Source: Clostridia bacterium
GTDB taxonomy: Bacteria > Bacillota > Clostridia > Oscillospirales > Acutalibacteraceae
Direction: 5' to 3'
NCBI GenBank assembly: GCA_017522205.1
Contig: JAFWZS010000073.1
Location: forward strand, 1 to 56,133
Length of the DNA: 56,133 nucleotides
Shown here: positions 40,529 to 49,977 of the stretch, one piece after another
Numbering within the stretch: position 1 is the first letter of the stretch
How the letters are laid out: the number at the start of each line of letters is the position of its first letter
Program-made: the position numbers and the translations under genes
Notes under the pieces: generated by a model
Seen by the model: the letters and a program-made list of their open reading frames with translations, nothing else
Databases searched by the model: none
What the model was told of the DNA's origin: nothing

Positions 40529-43264
40529 ATGCTTGTTTTAAAAAATATAGTAAAAGATTATGTAACGGGCGACACTACCGTAAGAGCCCTCAATGATGTG
40601 AGCATCAACTTCAGAGAAAACGAGTTCGTTTCAATTCTCGGTCCCTCAGGCTGCGGTAAAACCACACTTCTCAATATTATCGGCGGACTTGACAAGTACA
40701 CAAGCGGTGACCTTGTAATCAACGGAAAATCAACAAAGTCCTTTACCGACGAAAACTGGGATACCTACAGAAACCACTCAATCGGTTTCGTTTTCCAAAG
40801 CTACAACCTTATTCCTCACCAGAGTGTACTTGCCAATGTTGAGCTTGCTCTTACTCTCTCAGGTGTAAGCAAAAAGGAAAGAAGAGAAAGAGCAATAGCT
40901 GCTCTCGAAAAGGTTGGTCTTAAAGAGCAGATTCACAAAAAGCCCAATCAGATGTCAGGCGGTCAGATGCAGCGAGTTGCAATTGCACGAGCTCTCATAA
41001 ATAACCCTGATATTCTTCTTGCAGACGAGCCTACAGGTGCTCTTGACAGTGAAACAAGTGTTCAGGTTATGGAGCTTCTCAAGGAAATTGCCAAGGATAA
41101 GCTCATCATTATGGTAACTCACAACCCCGACCTTGCAAGTGAATATTCCTCAAGAATTATCCGCTGTATGGACGGTAAGGTTATTGATGACAGCAATCCC
41201 TTCGAGCCGGAATCTGAAGATTTTGAAAAGGAAAAAATCAAAGCTGAGGAAGAAAAGGCAAAGGGCAGAAAGCCCTCTATGAGCTTTGCAACCGCCTTCG
41301 GTCTTTCAATGCGTAACCTTGGCACAAAGAAGGGCAGAACCTTCCTCACCGCTTTTGCAGGAAGCATCGGTATTATCGGTATCGCCCTTGTGCTTGCACT
41401 TTCAAACGGTATTCAGAATTATGTAGACAAGGTGCAGAACGATACGCTTCTTGCCTTCCCTATGTCGGTTGAAAAGGAAGCCGTTAATACAGATAATATG
41501 ATGAATGCCGTTATGGGCATGAGCGAATCTGTGCTTACTCTTAACCACGACAGAGACAAGGTATATGTTAATCAGATGATGACAGAAATGATCAACACCT
41601 TTGTTGCTCAGTCCTCATCCAACAATATCAAGAGCTTCAAAAAATATATTGACGATAACCGTGAAAAATTTGATGAGCTCTGCAATGACCTTCAGTTCAA
41701 ATATTCAACTCCGCTTAACATCTATAAAGCTGACACAAGCGAGGGAGTTGTAAAGGTAAATCCCAACACTGCAATGGCTGAAATGGCAGGCAATATGATG
41801 CAGGGTATGGAAGGCTTTATGAACTCGTCAATGATGGATGCCTGGATCGAGATTATCGGTGACAATGACGTTGTAGAAAAACAGTATGACATAATTTACG
41901 GACGCCTTCCCGAAGCTAAAAATGAGGTTGTGCTTCTTATTGACGGAAAGAATGAAATCAACGAAATGCTCCTTTACGCTCTCGGCATAAAAGATCAGAA
42001 CGACCTTCAGTCAAATATTATGGGCGCTCTTGCAGGCAATGAGGTGAAAGAAACTCAGGAAAGCTTCACCTATGAAGATATCTGCAATATGAAATTCAAG
42101 CTTGTTCTCAACTGTGATTATATGGTAAAGGACAAGAAAACAGGTCTCTGGAAAGACAGAAGCTCAAATCTTGCTTATGTAAAGAAGCTCGTTGATAACG
42201 GCCTTGAAATCAATATTGTGGGTATTATCCGTCCTGATGAAGACAATGTGCTTTCAGTGGGTACGGGTGGTATCGGTTACACAACAGAGCTTATGGAATA
42301 TGCACTTGAACATACTGCAAACTCAGCTGTTGTCAAAGAACAGCTTGCAAATCCGAAGAAGGACATCATTACAGGTATGGAATTTGTTGACCTTACCGTA
42401 AACGACTTTGACCTTGTTGATATTGATATGAGCCTTATTGATATGAAATATCTTGATATCGGCCCCTTTATGAGTATGGCAGGGGATGTTGACCTTGCGG
42501 AAGTTGATATTATGGATATGAGCTCAATATTCAATTTCGGTGATATGACTGATCTTCAGAAAAAGCTTATGGAGGGATATCTTAACGATGAGCAGGTTAT
42601 TGCTCTTAAGCAGGCTTATATCGACACTGTAAACGCTCAGTGCTCTTATGACAACACAATGTCCATTCTCGGCTACCAGCCGGTGGATACGCCAACGTCA
42701 ATTTATTTCTATCCCAAGAGCTTTGAAGCCAAGGATGAAGTAAACGCAATGATTGATTATTATAATCAGAAGGTATCTGAAGACGGCCATCCGGAATATT
42801 CAATCAGCCCCACAGATGCAATCGGTGTGCTTCTTTCATCAGTTACAAAGATTATCGACATTGTTACCTATGTACTTGTAGTATTCGTTGCAATTTCCCT
42901 TGTTGTTTCTTCGATTATGATTGGTATTATTACCTACATCTCCGTACTTGAAAGAACAAAGGAAATCGGTATTCTCCGTGCAATCGGTGCTTCAAAGAAT
43001 GACGTTTCAAGAGTGTTCAATGCTGAGACGATTATAGTCGGACTTGCGGCAGGTATAATAGGTATTCTGTCAACTCTTCTGCTGGAATTACCGATTAACT
43101 TCCTGCTTGACTATCTTACCAAAACAGGTGCGGCTGCACAGCTTCCCTTCAACGCAGCAGTAATCCTCGTTTGCATCAGCGTATTCCTTACCTTTATTGC
43201 AGGTCTTGTACCCTCAAGTCTTGCAGCAAAGAAAGACCCTGTTGAAGCACTGAGAACGGAATAA
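40529..43264 (+). CDS. MacB/FtsX-type ABC protein, ATPase and permease fused
   Basis: A 911-residue protein. The N-terminal ATPase (1 to about 230) has Walker A GPSGCGKTT, signature MSGGQMQR, Walker B LLADEPTGALD and an H-loop VTHNPDLA, the LolD/MacB type. A charged linker leads to the first membrane helix (about 275-295), a very large outside domain (about 300-765) rich in Met and Asp, and three C-terminal helices with the FtsX-type motif ERTKEIGILRAIGASK. MacB-type proteins do not carry substrates through the membrane but pass mechanical force to outside partners. The probable partner here is the duplicated exoprotein encoded immediately upstream. AGGAGG lies 8 bases before the ATG. A terminator follows. 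Confidence 0.9.
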   Translation: MLVLKNIVKDYVTGDTTVRALNDVSINFRENEFVSILGPSGCGKTTLLNIIGGLDKYTSGDLVINGKSTKSFTDENWDTYRNHSIGFVFQSYNLIPHQSVLANVELALTLSGVSKKERRERAIAALEKVGLKEQIHKKPNQMSGGQMQRVAIARALINNPDILLADEPTGALDSETSVQVMELLKEIAKDKLIIMVTHNPDLASEYSSRIIRCMDGKVIDDSNPFEPESEDFEKEKIKAEEEKAKGRKPSMSFATAFGLSMRNLGTKKGRTFLTAFAGSIGIIGIALVLALSNGIQNYVDKVQNDTLLAFPMSVEKEAVNTDNMMNAVMGMSESVLTLNHDRDKVYVNQMMTEMINTFVAQSSSNNIKSFKKYIDDNREKFDELCNDLQFKYSTPLNIYKADTSEGVVKVNPNTAMAEMAGNMMQGMEGFMNSSMMDAWIEIIGDNDVVEKQYDIIYGRLPEAKNEVVLLIDGKNEINEMLLYALGIKDQNDLQSNIMGALAGNEVKETQESFTYEDICNMKFKLVLNCDYMVKDKKTGLWKDRSSNLAYVKKLVDNGLEINIVGIIRPDEDNVLSVGTGGIGYTTELMEYALEHTANSAVVKEQLANPKKDIITGMEFVDLTVNDFDLVDIDMSLIDMKYLDIGPFMSMAGDVDLAEVDIMDMSSIFNFGDMTDLQKKLMEGYLNDEQVIALKQAYIDTVNAQCSYDNTMSILGYQPVDTPTSIYFYPKSFEAKDEVNAMIDYYNQKVSEDGHPEYSISPTDAIGVLLSSVTKIIDIVTYVLVVFVAISLVVSSIMIGIITYISVLERTKEIGILRAIGASKNDVSRVFNAETIIVGLAAGIIGILSTLLLELPINFLLDYLTKTGAAAQLPFNAAVILVCISVFLTFIAGLVPSSLAAKKDPVEALRTE

Positions 43265-43277
43265 AAAACATTGATTA

Positions 43278-43327
43278 CAAAAACCGTTGTAAAAGCTGAT
43301 GACTTCAGCCGATGCAACGGTTTTTTT
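43278..43327 (+). terminator. terminator of the MacB operon
   Basis: Stem AAACCGTTG with CAACGGTTT, enclosing a smaller GCTGA/TCAGC stem, followed by seven T. Confidence 0.8.
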
Positions 43328-43340
43328 GAATGCAAAATTA

Positions 43341-44030
43341 CTGACGAAACAGTCAGCCTCCCTCATTGAGGGAGGTGGGTTTGCCAACGGCAAACTCGGA
43401 GGGAGTAAACCGCAGGGACACAGCGTGCTGTGTCCGCCAACCAACCGACATAACAAATTGAAACAACACCGTAGGGGCTGCCATTGGCAGTCCGCTTTTT
43501 TTGCTTTTCACTTGGTTTAACAGGTCAGTTCCTGCACGCCTGTGCGGCGGGCACTTGCTTTTGTCGTTTGTGACAAAAGTAAGCAAAAACACGCTTTGCT
43601 CCACGCCATTCCGAAGCCACAAAATTGTCGCCGTAATAAGCTGAACAGATTTCTTTAAGCTCCGTTTCTGCTCACCTTTTCTGCAATCGGTAGGATTTTG
43701 CCTATCGACAATTTTGAAGTTCTGTTGCTCAGAATAACGGTAGCAGGGTGCTTTATAGATTCAAGTTCAGGCGTTTTTGCTGAATGAGTCCGCTATATTG
43801 CTATGTACTCGCAGTAAAGCTCTCGTCTGCTTTATCTCTTTCCCTCTCTCGTATATTCGCCCCGACATTCGCTGACCGCTATATTTCACCTTTTTTGAAA
43901 CGGGTAAGGGGATTGAGCTTTTATACAAAATTTAAGATTTCGTCAGTTTGCCTGCCTCTTTGGGGTAGGGGACCGTTTTAGCGGTGGAAGGGGCTACAAT
44001 GGTCGCTTTGCACCTCCTCGTTTCAACTTT
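43341..44030. repeat. mosaic of palindromic intergenic repeats, non-coding
   Basis: A gene-free stretch of more than 850 bases. In order it holds CTGAC/GTCAG (43341-43356), a 19-base palindrome with CCTCCCTC/GAGGGAGG arms (43357-43375), TTTGCC/GGCAAA (43380-43394), GGACACAGC/GCTGTGTCC (43416-43435), CTGCCA/TGGCAG (43478-43490), GCTTTTGTC/GACAAAAG (43557-43579), and further along ACCG/CGGT (around 43969-43983) in a GC-richer segment. Similar CCTCCCTC- and TAAAACGG-type modules are known to me as dispersed intergenic repeats of gut Clostridia. No transposase, and no reading frame with a ribosome site or a family match. Confidence 0.65.
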
Positions 44031-44105
44031 AATCGTAGTTCTGTATATCACTGTAAAATTTAACCAAAAATGTCAGAAAAGAAATGCACTATTTCTACAG
44101 AAAAT

Positions 44106-44130
44106 AATTCATACCCTATTGCTATGAATT
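44106..44130. promoter_or_regulatory. candidate Rrf2 operator
   Basis: Inverted repeat AATTCATA (44106-44113) and TATGAATT (44123-44130) with 9 bases between, covering the -35 box of the isc promoter. Confidence 0.55.
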
Positions 44131-44147
44131 AAAAAAGGTGATATACT
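44119..44147 (+). promoter_or_regulatory. promoter of the Rrf2-iscS-iscU operon
   Basis: TTGCTA (44119-44124), 17 bases, TATACT (44142-44147), with about 45 bases of leader to the first gene. Confidence 0.7.
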
Positions 44148-44198
44148 AGCATTAAAGTAGGAATTAACTACAGAGTATATCTTGAAGGCGGTGAAAAG

Positions 44199-44639
44199 AT
44201 GAAAATTTCAACCAAGGGAAGATACGGTCTCAGAATAATGACAGACCTTGCAGTTTACGGCGGAGAGGGCTGTGTGTCGCTTAAGGATATTGCGGAAAGG
44301 GAGCATCTTTCTGAAAAGTATCTTGAACAGATAATCAATCTCCTTTCAAAGGAAGGTCTTGTGAAATCTGTGAGAGGTGCAAAAGGTGGATATCATCTTA
44401 CACGCAAGGCTGAGGAAATTTCTGTTGAAGATATTCTTAAGGCTACGGAAGGTTCACTTGCACCCGTTGCCTGTGCCGAAGATAACGGCAAATGCGAAAA
44501 CTACTGCGATTGTGTAACCTCTTTTATCTGGACAAGAATTTACGAGGCAACAATTGAAGTAGTAAGCAAAATTACACTTAAGGATCTGGCTGAAAGAAGC
44601 CTGACAATAGAAAAAACAGAATTGGAGTGTTTGAAATGA
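44199..44639 (+). CDS. Rrf2-family iron-sulfur regulator (IscR-like)
   Basis: A 146-residue winged-helix protein with the family start [18 protein letters not shown], the recognition part [29 protein letters not shown] and a Cys cluster near residues 91-107 ([15 protein letters not shown]), which could bind an iron-sulfur cluster as in IscR. In Firmicutes, CymR belongs to the same family but lacks this cluster, so an IscR-like role is favoured. The stop overlaps the ATG of the cysteine desulfurase gene. It probably regulates its own operon through the inverted repeat at 44106-44130. Confidence 0.9.
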   Translation: MKISTKGRYGLRIMTDLAVYGGEGCVSLKDIAEREHLSEKYLEQIINLLSKEGLVKSVRGAKGGYHLTRKAEEISVEDILKATEGSLAPVACAEDNGKCENYCDCVTSFIWTRIYEATIEVVSKITLKDLAERSLTIEKTELECLK

Positions 44640-45817
44640 GATATGTTTATGCAGACAATGCGGCAACAACTCCTGTTTCAAAAAAGGTTGTTGAAGCAAT
44701 ACTTCCCTATATGACCGAGCATTACGGTAACCCCTCAAGCCTTTATGCAATCGGACAGACGGCTTTTTCAGCAGTTGACAAGGCAAGAGAGCAGGTTGCT
44801 GCAGCACTCGGTGCAGACAAAAAGGAAATCTTCTTTACCTCAGGCGGCTCAGAGGCTGACAACTGGGCAATCAGAGGTGCAGCAGCTCTCGGTGCAAAGA
44901 AAGGTAAGAAGCATCTTATCACAACAAAGTTTGAGCATCATGCAGTGCTTCACACAATGGCTGCTCTTGAAAAGCAGGGCTTTACCGTAACCTATCTTGA
45001 TGTTTACGAAGACGGCCTTGTAAGAACAGAAGACGTTGAAAAGGCAATTACAGATGAAACCTGCCTTGTTACAATTATGTATGCCAATAACGAAATCGGC
45101 ACAGTTCAGCCCATAGCTGAAATCGGAAAAATCTGTAAGGATAAGGGTGTTCTTTTCCACACAGACGCAGTTCAGGCTGTAGGTCATATCGCAATTAATG
45201 TTAAAGAGCAGAATATCGATATGCTCTCACTTTCAGGTCATAAGTTCCACGCAACAAAGGGTATAGGTGCTCTTTACTGCAAAAAGGGACTTCGCCTTCC
45301 TAACCTTATTGAGGGCGGCGCTCAGGAAAGCGGCAGACGAGCAGGTACAGAAAATGTTCCCGGCATTGTAGGTCTCGGCGTTGCAATTACAGAAATGTGC
45401 GAGAATATCGAAGAAAACGCAAAAAAGGTTTCAGCTCTTCGTGACAGGCTTTTTGAAGGCGCTTCAAAAATCAGTCACTCAAGAATCAACGGCAGTACTG
45501 AAAAGAGACTTCCCGGTAACTTCAGTATGTGCTTTGAGGGCGTTGAGGGTGAAAGCTTACTTCTTATGCTTGATATGAACGGAATTTCTGCTTCAAGCGG
45601 TTCAGCTTGCACCTCGGGCTCACTTGACCCCAGCCACGTGCTTCTTTCAATCGGTCTTAAGCACGAGGTCGCTCACGGTTCACTCCGTCTTTCACTCAGC
45701 GAAAACAACACCGTAGAGGATGTTGATTATATACTCAGTGTGCTTCCCGGTATCATTGACAGACTTCGCTCAATGTCACCTTTATGGGACCACATTGTGG
45801 AAAACGAAAAACAGTAA
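44636..45817 (+). CDS. iscS: cysteine desulfurase
   Basis: PLP enzyme that takes sulfur from cysteine for iron-sulfur cluster assembly. The 393-residue protein has [11 protein letters not shown] at the N-terminus, [10 protein letters not shown], the PLP lysine in [11 protein letters not shown] near residue 200 and the mobile catalytic Cys in [16 protein letters not shown]. The ATG at 44636 is chosen, with TTGGAG upstream, as it gives the normal NifS/IscS N-terminus and overlaps the Rrf2 stop (ATGA); a GTG three codons earlier is possible. The iscU gene follows after 14 bases. Confidence 0.95.
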   Translation: MRYVYADNAATTPVSKKVVEAILPYMTEHYGNPSSLYAIGQTAFSAVDKAREQVAAALGADKKEIFFTSGGSEADNWAIRGAAALGAKKGKKHLITTKFEHHAVLHTMAALEKQGFTVTYLDVYEDGLVRTEDVEKAITDETCLVTIMYANNEIGTVQPIAEIGKICKDKGVLFHTDAVQAVGHIAINVKEQNIDMLSLSGHKFHATKGIGALYCKKGLRLPNLIEGGAQESGRRAGTENVPGIVGLGVAITEMCENIEENAKKVSALRDRLFEGASKISHSRINGSTEKRLPGNFSMCFEGVEGESLLLMLDMNGISASSGSACTSGSLDPSHVLLSIGLKHEVAHGSLRLSLSENNTVEDVDYILSVLPGIIDRLRSMSPLWDHIVENEKQ

Positions 45818-45831
45818 AAGGAGATAGATTT

Positions 45832-46263
45832 ATGCAGTACAGTGAAAAAGTAATGGAGCATTTTGCGAATCCTCACAATGTGGGTGAAATTCCCGATGCC
45901 AACGGTGTAGGTGAAATCGGTAACGCAAAGTGCGGCGACATCATGAAGATGTTCCTTAAAATTGAAAATGATATTATTGTTGATGTTAAGTTCAAGACCT
46001 ACGGTTGTGCAAGTGCAATTGCAACAAGCTCAATTGCAACTGATATGATTAAAGGTCAGCCCATTTCAGAGGCTCTCAAGCTTACAAACAAGGCAGTTGT
46101 TGAGGCTCTTGACGGACTTCCCGCAGTTAAGATTCACTGCTCAGTTCTTGCAGAACAGGCAATCAAGGCAGCTCTTGCTGATTACTATAAGAGACAGGGC
46201 ATTGATCCTGAACCCATTGTTGGCAAGATTGAAGAACATGACCACGATGCTTGTCATATATAA
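45832..46263 (+). CDS. iscU: iron-sulfur cluster scaffold IscU/NifU-N type
   Basis: Scaffold on which iron-sulfur clusters are built with sulfur from IscS. The 143-residue protein has the three conserved cysteines in GNAKCGD, KTYGCASAIA and KIHCSVLA, and the Asp next to the first Cys. The C-terminal tail (EEHDHDACHI) adds His, Asp and a fourth Cys. The ATG at 45832 follows AAGGAGA by 7 bases; a longer frame upstream overlaps iscS and is not used. Last gene of the isc operon, no hscA/hscB or fdx, as usual for Clostridia. Confidence 0.95.
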   Translation: MQYSEKVMEHFANPHNVGEIPDANGVGEIGNAKCGDIMKMFLKIENDIIVDVKFKTYGCASAIATSSIATDMIKGQPISEALKLTNKAVVEALDGLPAVKIHCSVLAEQAIKAALADYYKRQGIDPEPIVGKIEEHDHDACHI

Positions 46264-46274
46264 AAGAAAAAATT

Positions 46275-46309
46275 ACTGCTCACTTCAATTTCGAGGTGAG
46301 CAGTTTTTG
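46275..46309. terminator. bidirectional terminator
   Basis: Stem ACTGCTCACTT (46275-46285) with AGGTGAGCAGT (46294-46304), T-run on the right and A-run on the left, between the convergent isc and GPH operons. Confidence 0.8.
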
Positions 46310-46311
46310 TT

Positions 46312-47898
46312 TTATTCGGTTGTGGAGATTGTTTCTCTCTGACCTATCCACATCTCCTCAAACTTAACGCCTGAGATTTTTTCAAGGTCTTTCTTTTCTT
46401 CTTCTGTGATTTCAATATATCCATTTTCTTTCTTTTCCTTAACCTTTGCTCTGATAAAGTCAAGCTTGTCTCTTGTAAGCTTGTAGCCCATAATCGACAT
46501 AAAGGAAAGGAAGAGGAATACCATAGGAATGAGAGTGAAGGAAATTGAAACACCGAAAACAGCTGTAGGAGTCTGCTCAGCTGCAGAAAGCTGAGTATTA
46601 TAGCCGAAGGCTGCAAGGAGCTTGCCTACACCGAAAGCGGCAAAGCCGTTTACGAACTTTTTAACGAAGGTTGAAAAGGTTGAAATAACGCCCTCACGTC
46701 TTTCACCGGTAATCATTTCGTCAACGTCGGTAACGTCGGGGAAGATATTGTTCTGAACGCTTGCCATACCTGAAAGACCTAAGCCATACATAAATTCAAC
46801 AATGAAGATAAGGAATACACTGCCGCTGTTTCTGAAAATCCATGCAAGGGCAAGACCTGAAACTGCAACGGGCATAAAGATTTTTGCAGGCATCTGCTTG
46901 TTCTTCTTTATTGAAAGGAAGTAAGCGGGGAAGAAGCCTAAAACCTCGCCAACAGCCTGAACCATAGTCAGCATGGAGTAGCTGTTTTCCTGGTGCATAA
47001 CTGTTTCGAGGAAGTAGTAGAAGGTCTGCGAAACAAAGGCTGAACCGAAAAGCATAATGAAGCCGAAAAGGAAGTACTGACGGAAAACTCGGTTTTTGAT
47101 AACCATTTTGTACTGCCCGAAAAATTCGTGTAAATCAAGGGGCTCGTTGACCTGGTCGGCAGAGCTTTCTTCTTTTGTGCATTTGTAGGTGAAAATAAGT
47201 GGCAGGCTTGTCCACAGACATAGAATAACCGACATAAGAGTGAACTGACCTCTGTGCTGAGGACCGAAGGAAGGAGTAACGAAAAGACCGTTGATACCAC
47301 CCAAAACGAGAGATGCAACGAAGAATGAGGAATAGCTCGAAACTGCATCCATAATGGTTCTTACGGCGTTGAATTGGGTTCTCAGGTTATACCCCGGAGC
47401 AATGCCGGGCAGCATTGCCGTATGCGGAACCATAATCATAGTGCTGACTGTTTTGTAGAACATATAAGCAAAGATGTAGTAAATCATAACGGGTGTTGTA
47501 TTGCCACCCTGACATCTGTCAGAAATTCCGAAAGAGTTCCACATAAGGAAAAAGGCAATCATTGCAGGAATTACGCCCCATTTGAGATAGGGTCTGTGTC
47601 TGCCGTCCTTGTGTCTTGTTCTGTCAGTGATAATGCCCATAAGAGGGTCAGTTATTGCATCGCATACGCAGGAGAAAAGGGCAACCGTTCCGTACTGTGC
47701 AGTTGTAAGGCCCTCAACCTTTGTAAGGAAGGGAAGCAGATAGCAGCCCATAACATAAGGGCCGCCGCCTGAAAAGAAAATTGCAGAGTTGTAGGCAATC
47801 ATAGGCTGAAGCTTTGTGCCCGGCTCAACACCGATAAGCTTTTTGACCTTGCCTAAAAGAGTGTTCTGTTCAAGAAGAGGGGATTTGTTTTCACTCAT
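46312..47898 (-). CDS. GPH-family sugar:cation symporter
   Basis: A 528-residue transporter of the glycoside-pentoside-hexuronide (MelB-like) branch of the major facilitator fold. It shows about 12 membrane helices and the family motifs: CDAITDPLMGIITDRTRHKDGRHRPYLKWG after helix 2, and the mid-loop region DVTDVDEMITGERREGV. It should take up a glycoside, disaccharide or uronide together with Na+ or H+. The C-terminal cytoplasmic tail of about 40 residues is rich in Lys and Glu. It overlaps the preceding C39-like gene by 8 bases. Confidence 0.88.
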   Translation of the reverse strand: MSENKSPLLEQNTLLGKVKKLIGVEPGTKLQPMIAYNSAIFFSGGGPYVMGCYLLPFLTKVEGLTTAQYGTVALFSCVCDAITDPLMGIITDRTRHKDGRHRPYLKWGVIPAMIAFFLMWNSFGISDRCQGGNTTPVMIYYIFAYMFYKTVSTMIMVPHTAMLPGIAPGYNLRTQFNAVRTIMDAVSSYSSFFVASLVLGGINGLFVTPSFGPQHRGQFTLMSVILCLWTSLPLIFTYKCTKEESSADQVNEPLDLHEFFGQYKMVIKNRVFRQYFLFGFIMLFGSAFVSQTFYYFLETVMHQENSYSMLTMVQAVGEVLGFFPAYFLSIKKNKQMPAKIFMPVAVSGLALAWIFRNSGSVFLIFIVEFMYGLGLSGMASVQNNIFPDVTDVDEMITGERREGVISTFSTFVKKFVNGFAAFGVGKLLAAFGYNTQLSAAEQTPTAVFGVSISFTLIPMVFLFLSFMSIMGYKLTRDKLDFIRAKVKEKKENGYIEITEEEKKDLEKISGVKFEEMWIGQRETISTTE

Positions 47899-48445
47899 TG
47901 GTTTTATCCTCCTTTATAAGATATCCGCAGATAAAGTCCGATTTCTTAGGGAGAAGCTCCTTTCTGCTTTCATAGTCATAAGGAACATCTCTGTTGTTGT
48001 AACGGTTGTAAACACGGATTTTTCCGTCAACGAGCTGCACCGTTACTGTATGAAGTCCGTGAAAGGGTTTCTTTTTATTCCAAAAGGAAAGCACCGCAAC
48101 AGGGGTGCTTTCAAGGTTATTGAAAAATTCGTTATACTTATAAGTTTTGCGAAAGGCTATACCGCGTCTTTTATAGAATGAACCTAAAAGGCAAGGGTTA
48201 GAGCCGAAGATGCCCCACAGTGCCTGACTTTTCGGATACATCTCTTTGCAGACCTCTTTAAGGTCGCTCTCTTGTCCGAGAAGCACCATACTGTTGTGCA
48301 GAGCAATCATTTCGCAGCCGTTATAGGACATATTACAAAGACCGTATTTCATTTTTGCAACCTCACCGCAACCTTGACCGTTTATAACGGTATTACACTT
48401 AAGCGGCACGGTGAGATTGTGCCTGTAGTTGAATTTCTGAAGCAT
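47891..48445 (-). CDS. C39-like cysteine-peptidase-fold protein, putative
   Basis: A 184-residue soluble protein without signal peptide. It has features of a papain/C39 fold: a Cys at the start of a helix (SYNGCEMIALHNSMVLLG, Cys 44), a His in FHGLHTVTVQ near residue 128 and an Asn in VYNRYNNRD about 15 residues later. These could form a Cys-His-Asn triad, but the family match is from memory and weak. It lies between two GPH symporter genes and overlaps the downstream one by 8 bases, so it is made together with them. It may act on a peptide or amide bond of what they import. Confidence 0.45.
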   Translation of the reverse strand: MLQKFNYRHNLTVPLKCNTVINGQGCGEVAKMKYGLCNMSYNGCEMIALHNSMVLLGQESDLKEVCKEMYPKSQALWGIFGSNPCLLGSFYKRRGIAFRKTYKYNEFFNNLESTPVAVLSFWNKKKPFHGLHTVTVQLVDGKIRVYNRYNNRDVPYDYESRKELLPKKSDFICGYLIKEDKTNE

Positions 48446-48448
48446 ATT

Positions 48449-49945
48449 TTAAGCCTCAACGGAAGCTTTCTTTTCAGCTTCAAGCTTTGCAGCTTCTCTT
48501 CTTTCCTTAATCTGTCTTTCAATCTCTGCAACGTGTTCAGCGTTGTCTTCCTGAAGGAAGAGGATAACGATAAGATAAAGGAATGAGCCGATTGCAGGAC
48601 CTAAAACGAACTGATGCCAACGGTATTTAAGGAAACGTGGAGCAGTCTGAGCCTTGATGGTAGCACTGCCGCCTGTACCAAGCTTTTCGTTGAAGCCGAG
48701 GAACTTAAGCATATAGCCCTGAATGAACTTGGGGATAGCACCTGTAAGCTTTGAAACGAAGTTCTGCATTGAGAATGTGATGCCCTCTGTTCTTTCGCCT
48801 GTTTTAAGCTCCATTTCGTCAACAGCATTTGTAAGAAGTGAACGTTCAGCAATACCCTTCATGTTAGTGAAAATCTGAGCTGAACCTACAACTGTAAGTG
48901 CAATAATGAGGAAGCTGAGCTGTTTGTATCTTTCGTTTGTACCGATAGTAAAAGCAAGAATTCTTGTTGCGAAGTTTGCAATTTCAGCAACAACAAGAAG
49001 CTTTTTACTGCTGCCAAGCTTCTTAATCATGGGAACAGTAAAGAAGTTAGCAAAGGCACCGGGAATACCCATAATAGCACCGAAAACAACCAAAGCTGTA
49101 CCACCGGTGATCTCTTTACCGAAGAAGTTGTATATAAGTCCGTCACTTTCAAAGAAGTATTCCCAGGGAAGAGTAAGTGAGAAACACTGTACAATTCTCG
49201 CAAGACAGATAATGATGAGAGTCTTATTGTGACGAAGATTCCAGAGTGATTTTAAAATACCCTTATTATCTTCGGGAGTGTATTCAACCTTTTCCTTCAT
49301 ACGGTAAGCCAACATTGAAATAAGCATACCGCCAAGACCAAAAATAAAAGCGAAAAGGAGATATGTATTTTTTTCTGAAATAATTTCGCTCTGAACAAGC
49401 ATATCCTTGAGCATAGGATAAACACCGGCAACAGTACTGCCTGCACCTGCACCGATTGAAATCCACTGAGCAACACGTCTTCTCTCGACGGCACTTGGGG
49501 TAGACAGAGCCGAAAGGCCCCATATAGCAACGTCCTGGAATGAATAGAATGCATCAAAGAGCATATAAAGGATAAGCACCATAAGGATTGTCTGGGTTTC
49601 AGTAAGACCGAAATCTACAAACATAAGCACGGAGATTATACCGATAATCGGTGCAGTCCAGATAAGGAACGGACGCATCTTATAGCCGGGCTTATACTTT
49701 CTGTGGTCCATAATTGAACCGATAAGGGGGTCATTGATTGCATCCCACATTGTGCTGATACCGGTAATCATACCTGTTTTTTCAGCCGGAATTCCGAGAA
49801 TGGTATTGAGGAATACAAAAAGTCTTTGCGAAATAAAGCTATAGGTCATATTCTGACCGGTAAGACCAACTGCATAACTTAAAAGTCGGTTGTTAGCTAC
49901 CTTGGTTTCGCTTTCTTCTTTTGAAAAAAGGAAGAATGGTTTCAT
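48449..49945 (-). CDS. GPH-family sugar:cation symporter
   Basis: A 498-residue MelB-like transporter with about 12 membrane helices. Family motifs include WDAINDPLIGSIMDHRKYKPGYKMRPFLIW after helix 2 and NAVDEMELKTGERTEGI in the mid-loop. The C-terminal tail is charged (QIKERREAAKLEAEKKA). The start at 49945 follows AAGGAGAGA by 4-5 bases; a longer frame upstream lacks a ribosome site. First gene of the three-gene operon, with a consensus promoter. It is not a close copy of the other GPH protein in the operon, so the two probably take different substrates or work as a pair. Confidence 0.88.
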   Translation of the reverse strand: MKPFFLFSKEESETKVANNRLLSYAVGLTGQNMTYSFISQRLFVFLNTILGIPAEKTGMITGISTMWDAINDPLIGSIMDHRKYKPGYKMRPFLIWTAPIIGIISVLMFVDFGLTETQTILMVLILYMLFDAFYSFQDVAIWGLSALSTPSAVERRRVAQWISIGAGAGSTVAGVYPMLKDMLVQSEIISEKNTYLLFAFIFGLGGMLISMLAYRMKEKVEYTPEDNKGILKSLWNLRHNKTLIIICLARIVQCFSLTLPWEYFFESDGLIYNFFGKEITGGTALVVFGAIMGIPGAFANFFTVPMIKKLGSSKKLLVVAEIANFATRILAFTIGTNERYKQLSFLIIALTVVGSAQIFTNMKGIAERSLLTNAVDEMELKTGERTEGITFSMQNFVSKLTGAIPKFIQGYMLKFLGFNEKLGTGGSATIKAQTAPRFLKYRWHQFVLGPAIGSFLYLIVILFLQEDNAEHVAEIERQIKERREAAKLEAEKKASVEA

Positions 49946-49977
49946 ATTATCTCTCCTTTGGTAATACATTTATATAA

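Noticed and set aside
43353..43622. Minus-strand 89-codon reading frame (MWLRNGVEQSV...)
   Set aside because: It runs entirely through the palindromic repeat block, has no ribosome site and its make-up is only that of the repeats; such frames are common false calls in repeat-rich Clostridia.
43341..44030. CRISPR array
   Set aside because: The palindromes differ from each other and are not regularly spaced; no cas genes are near.
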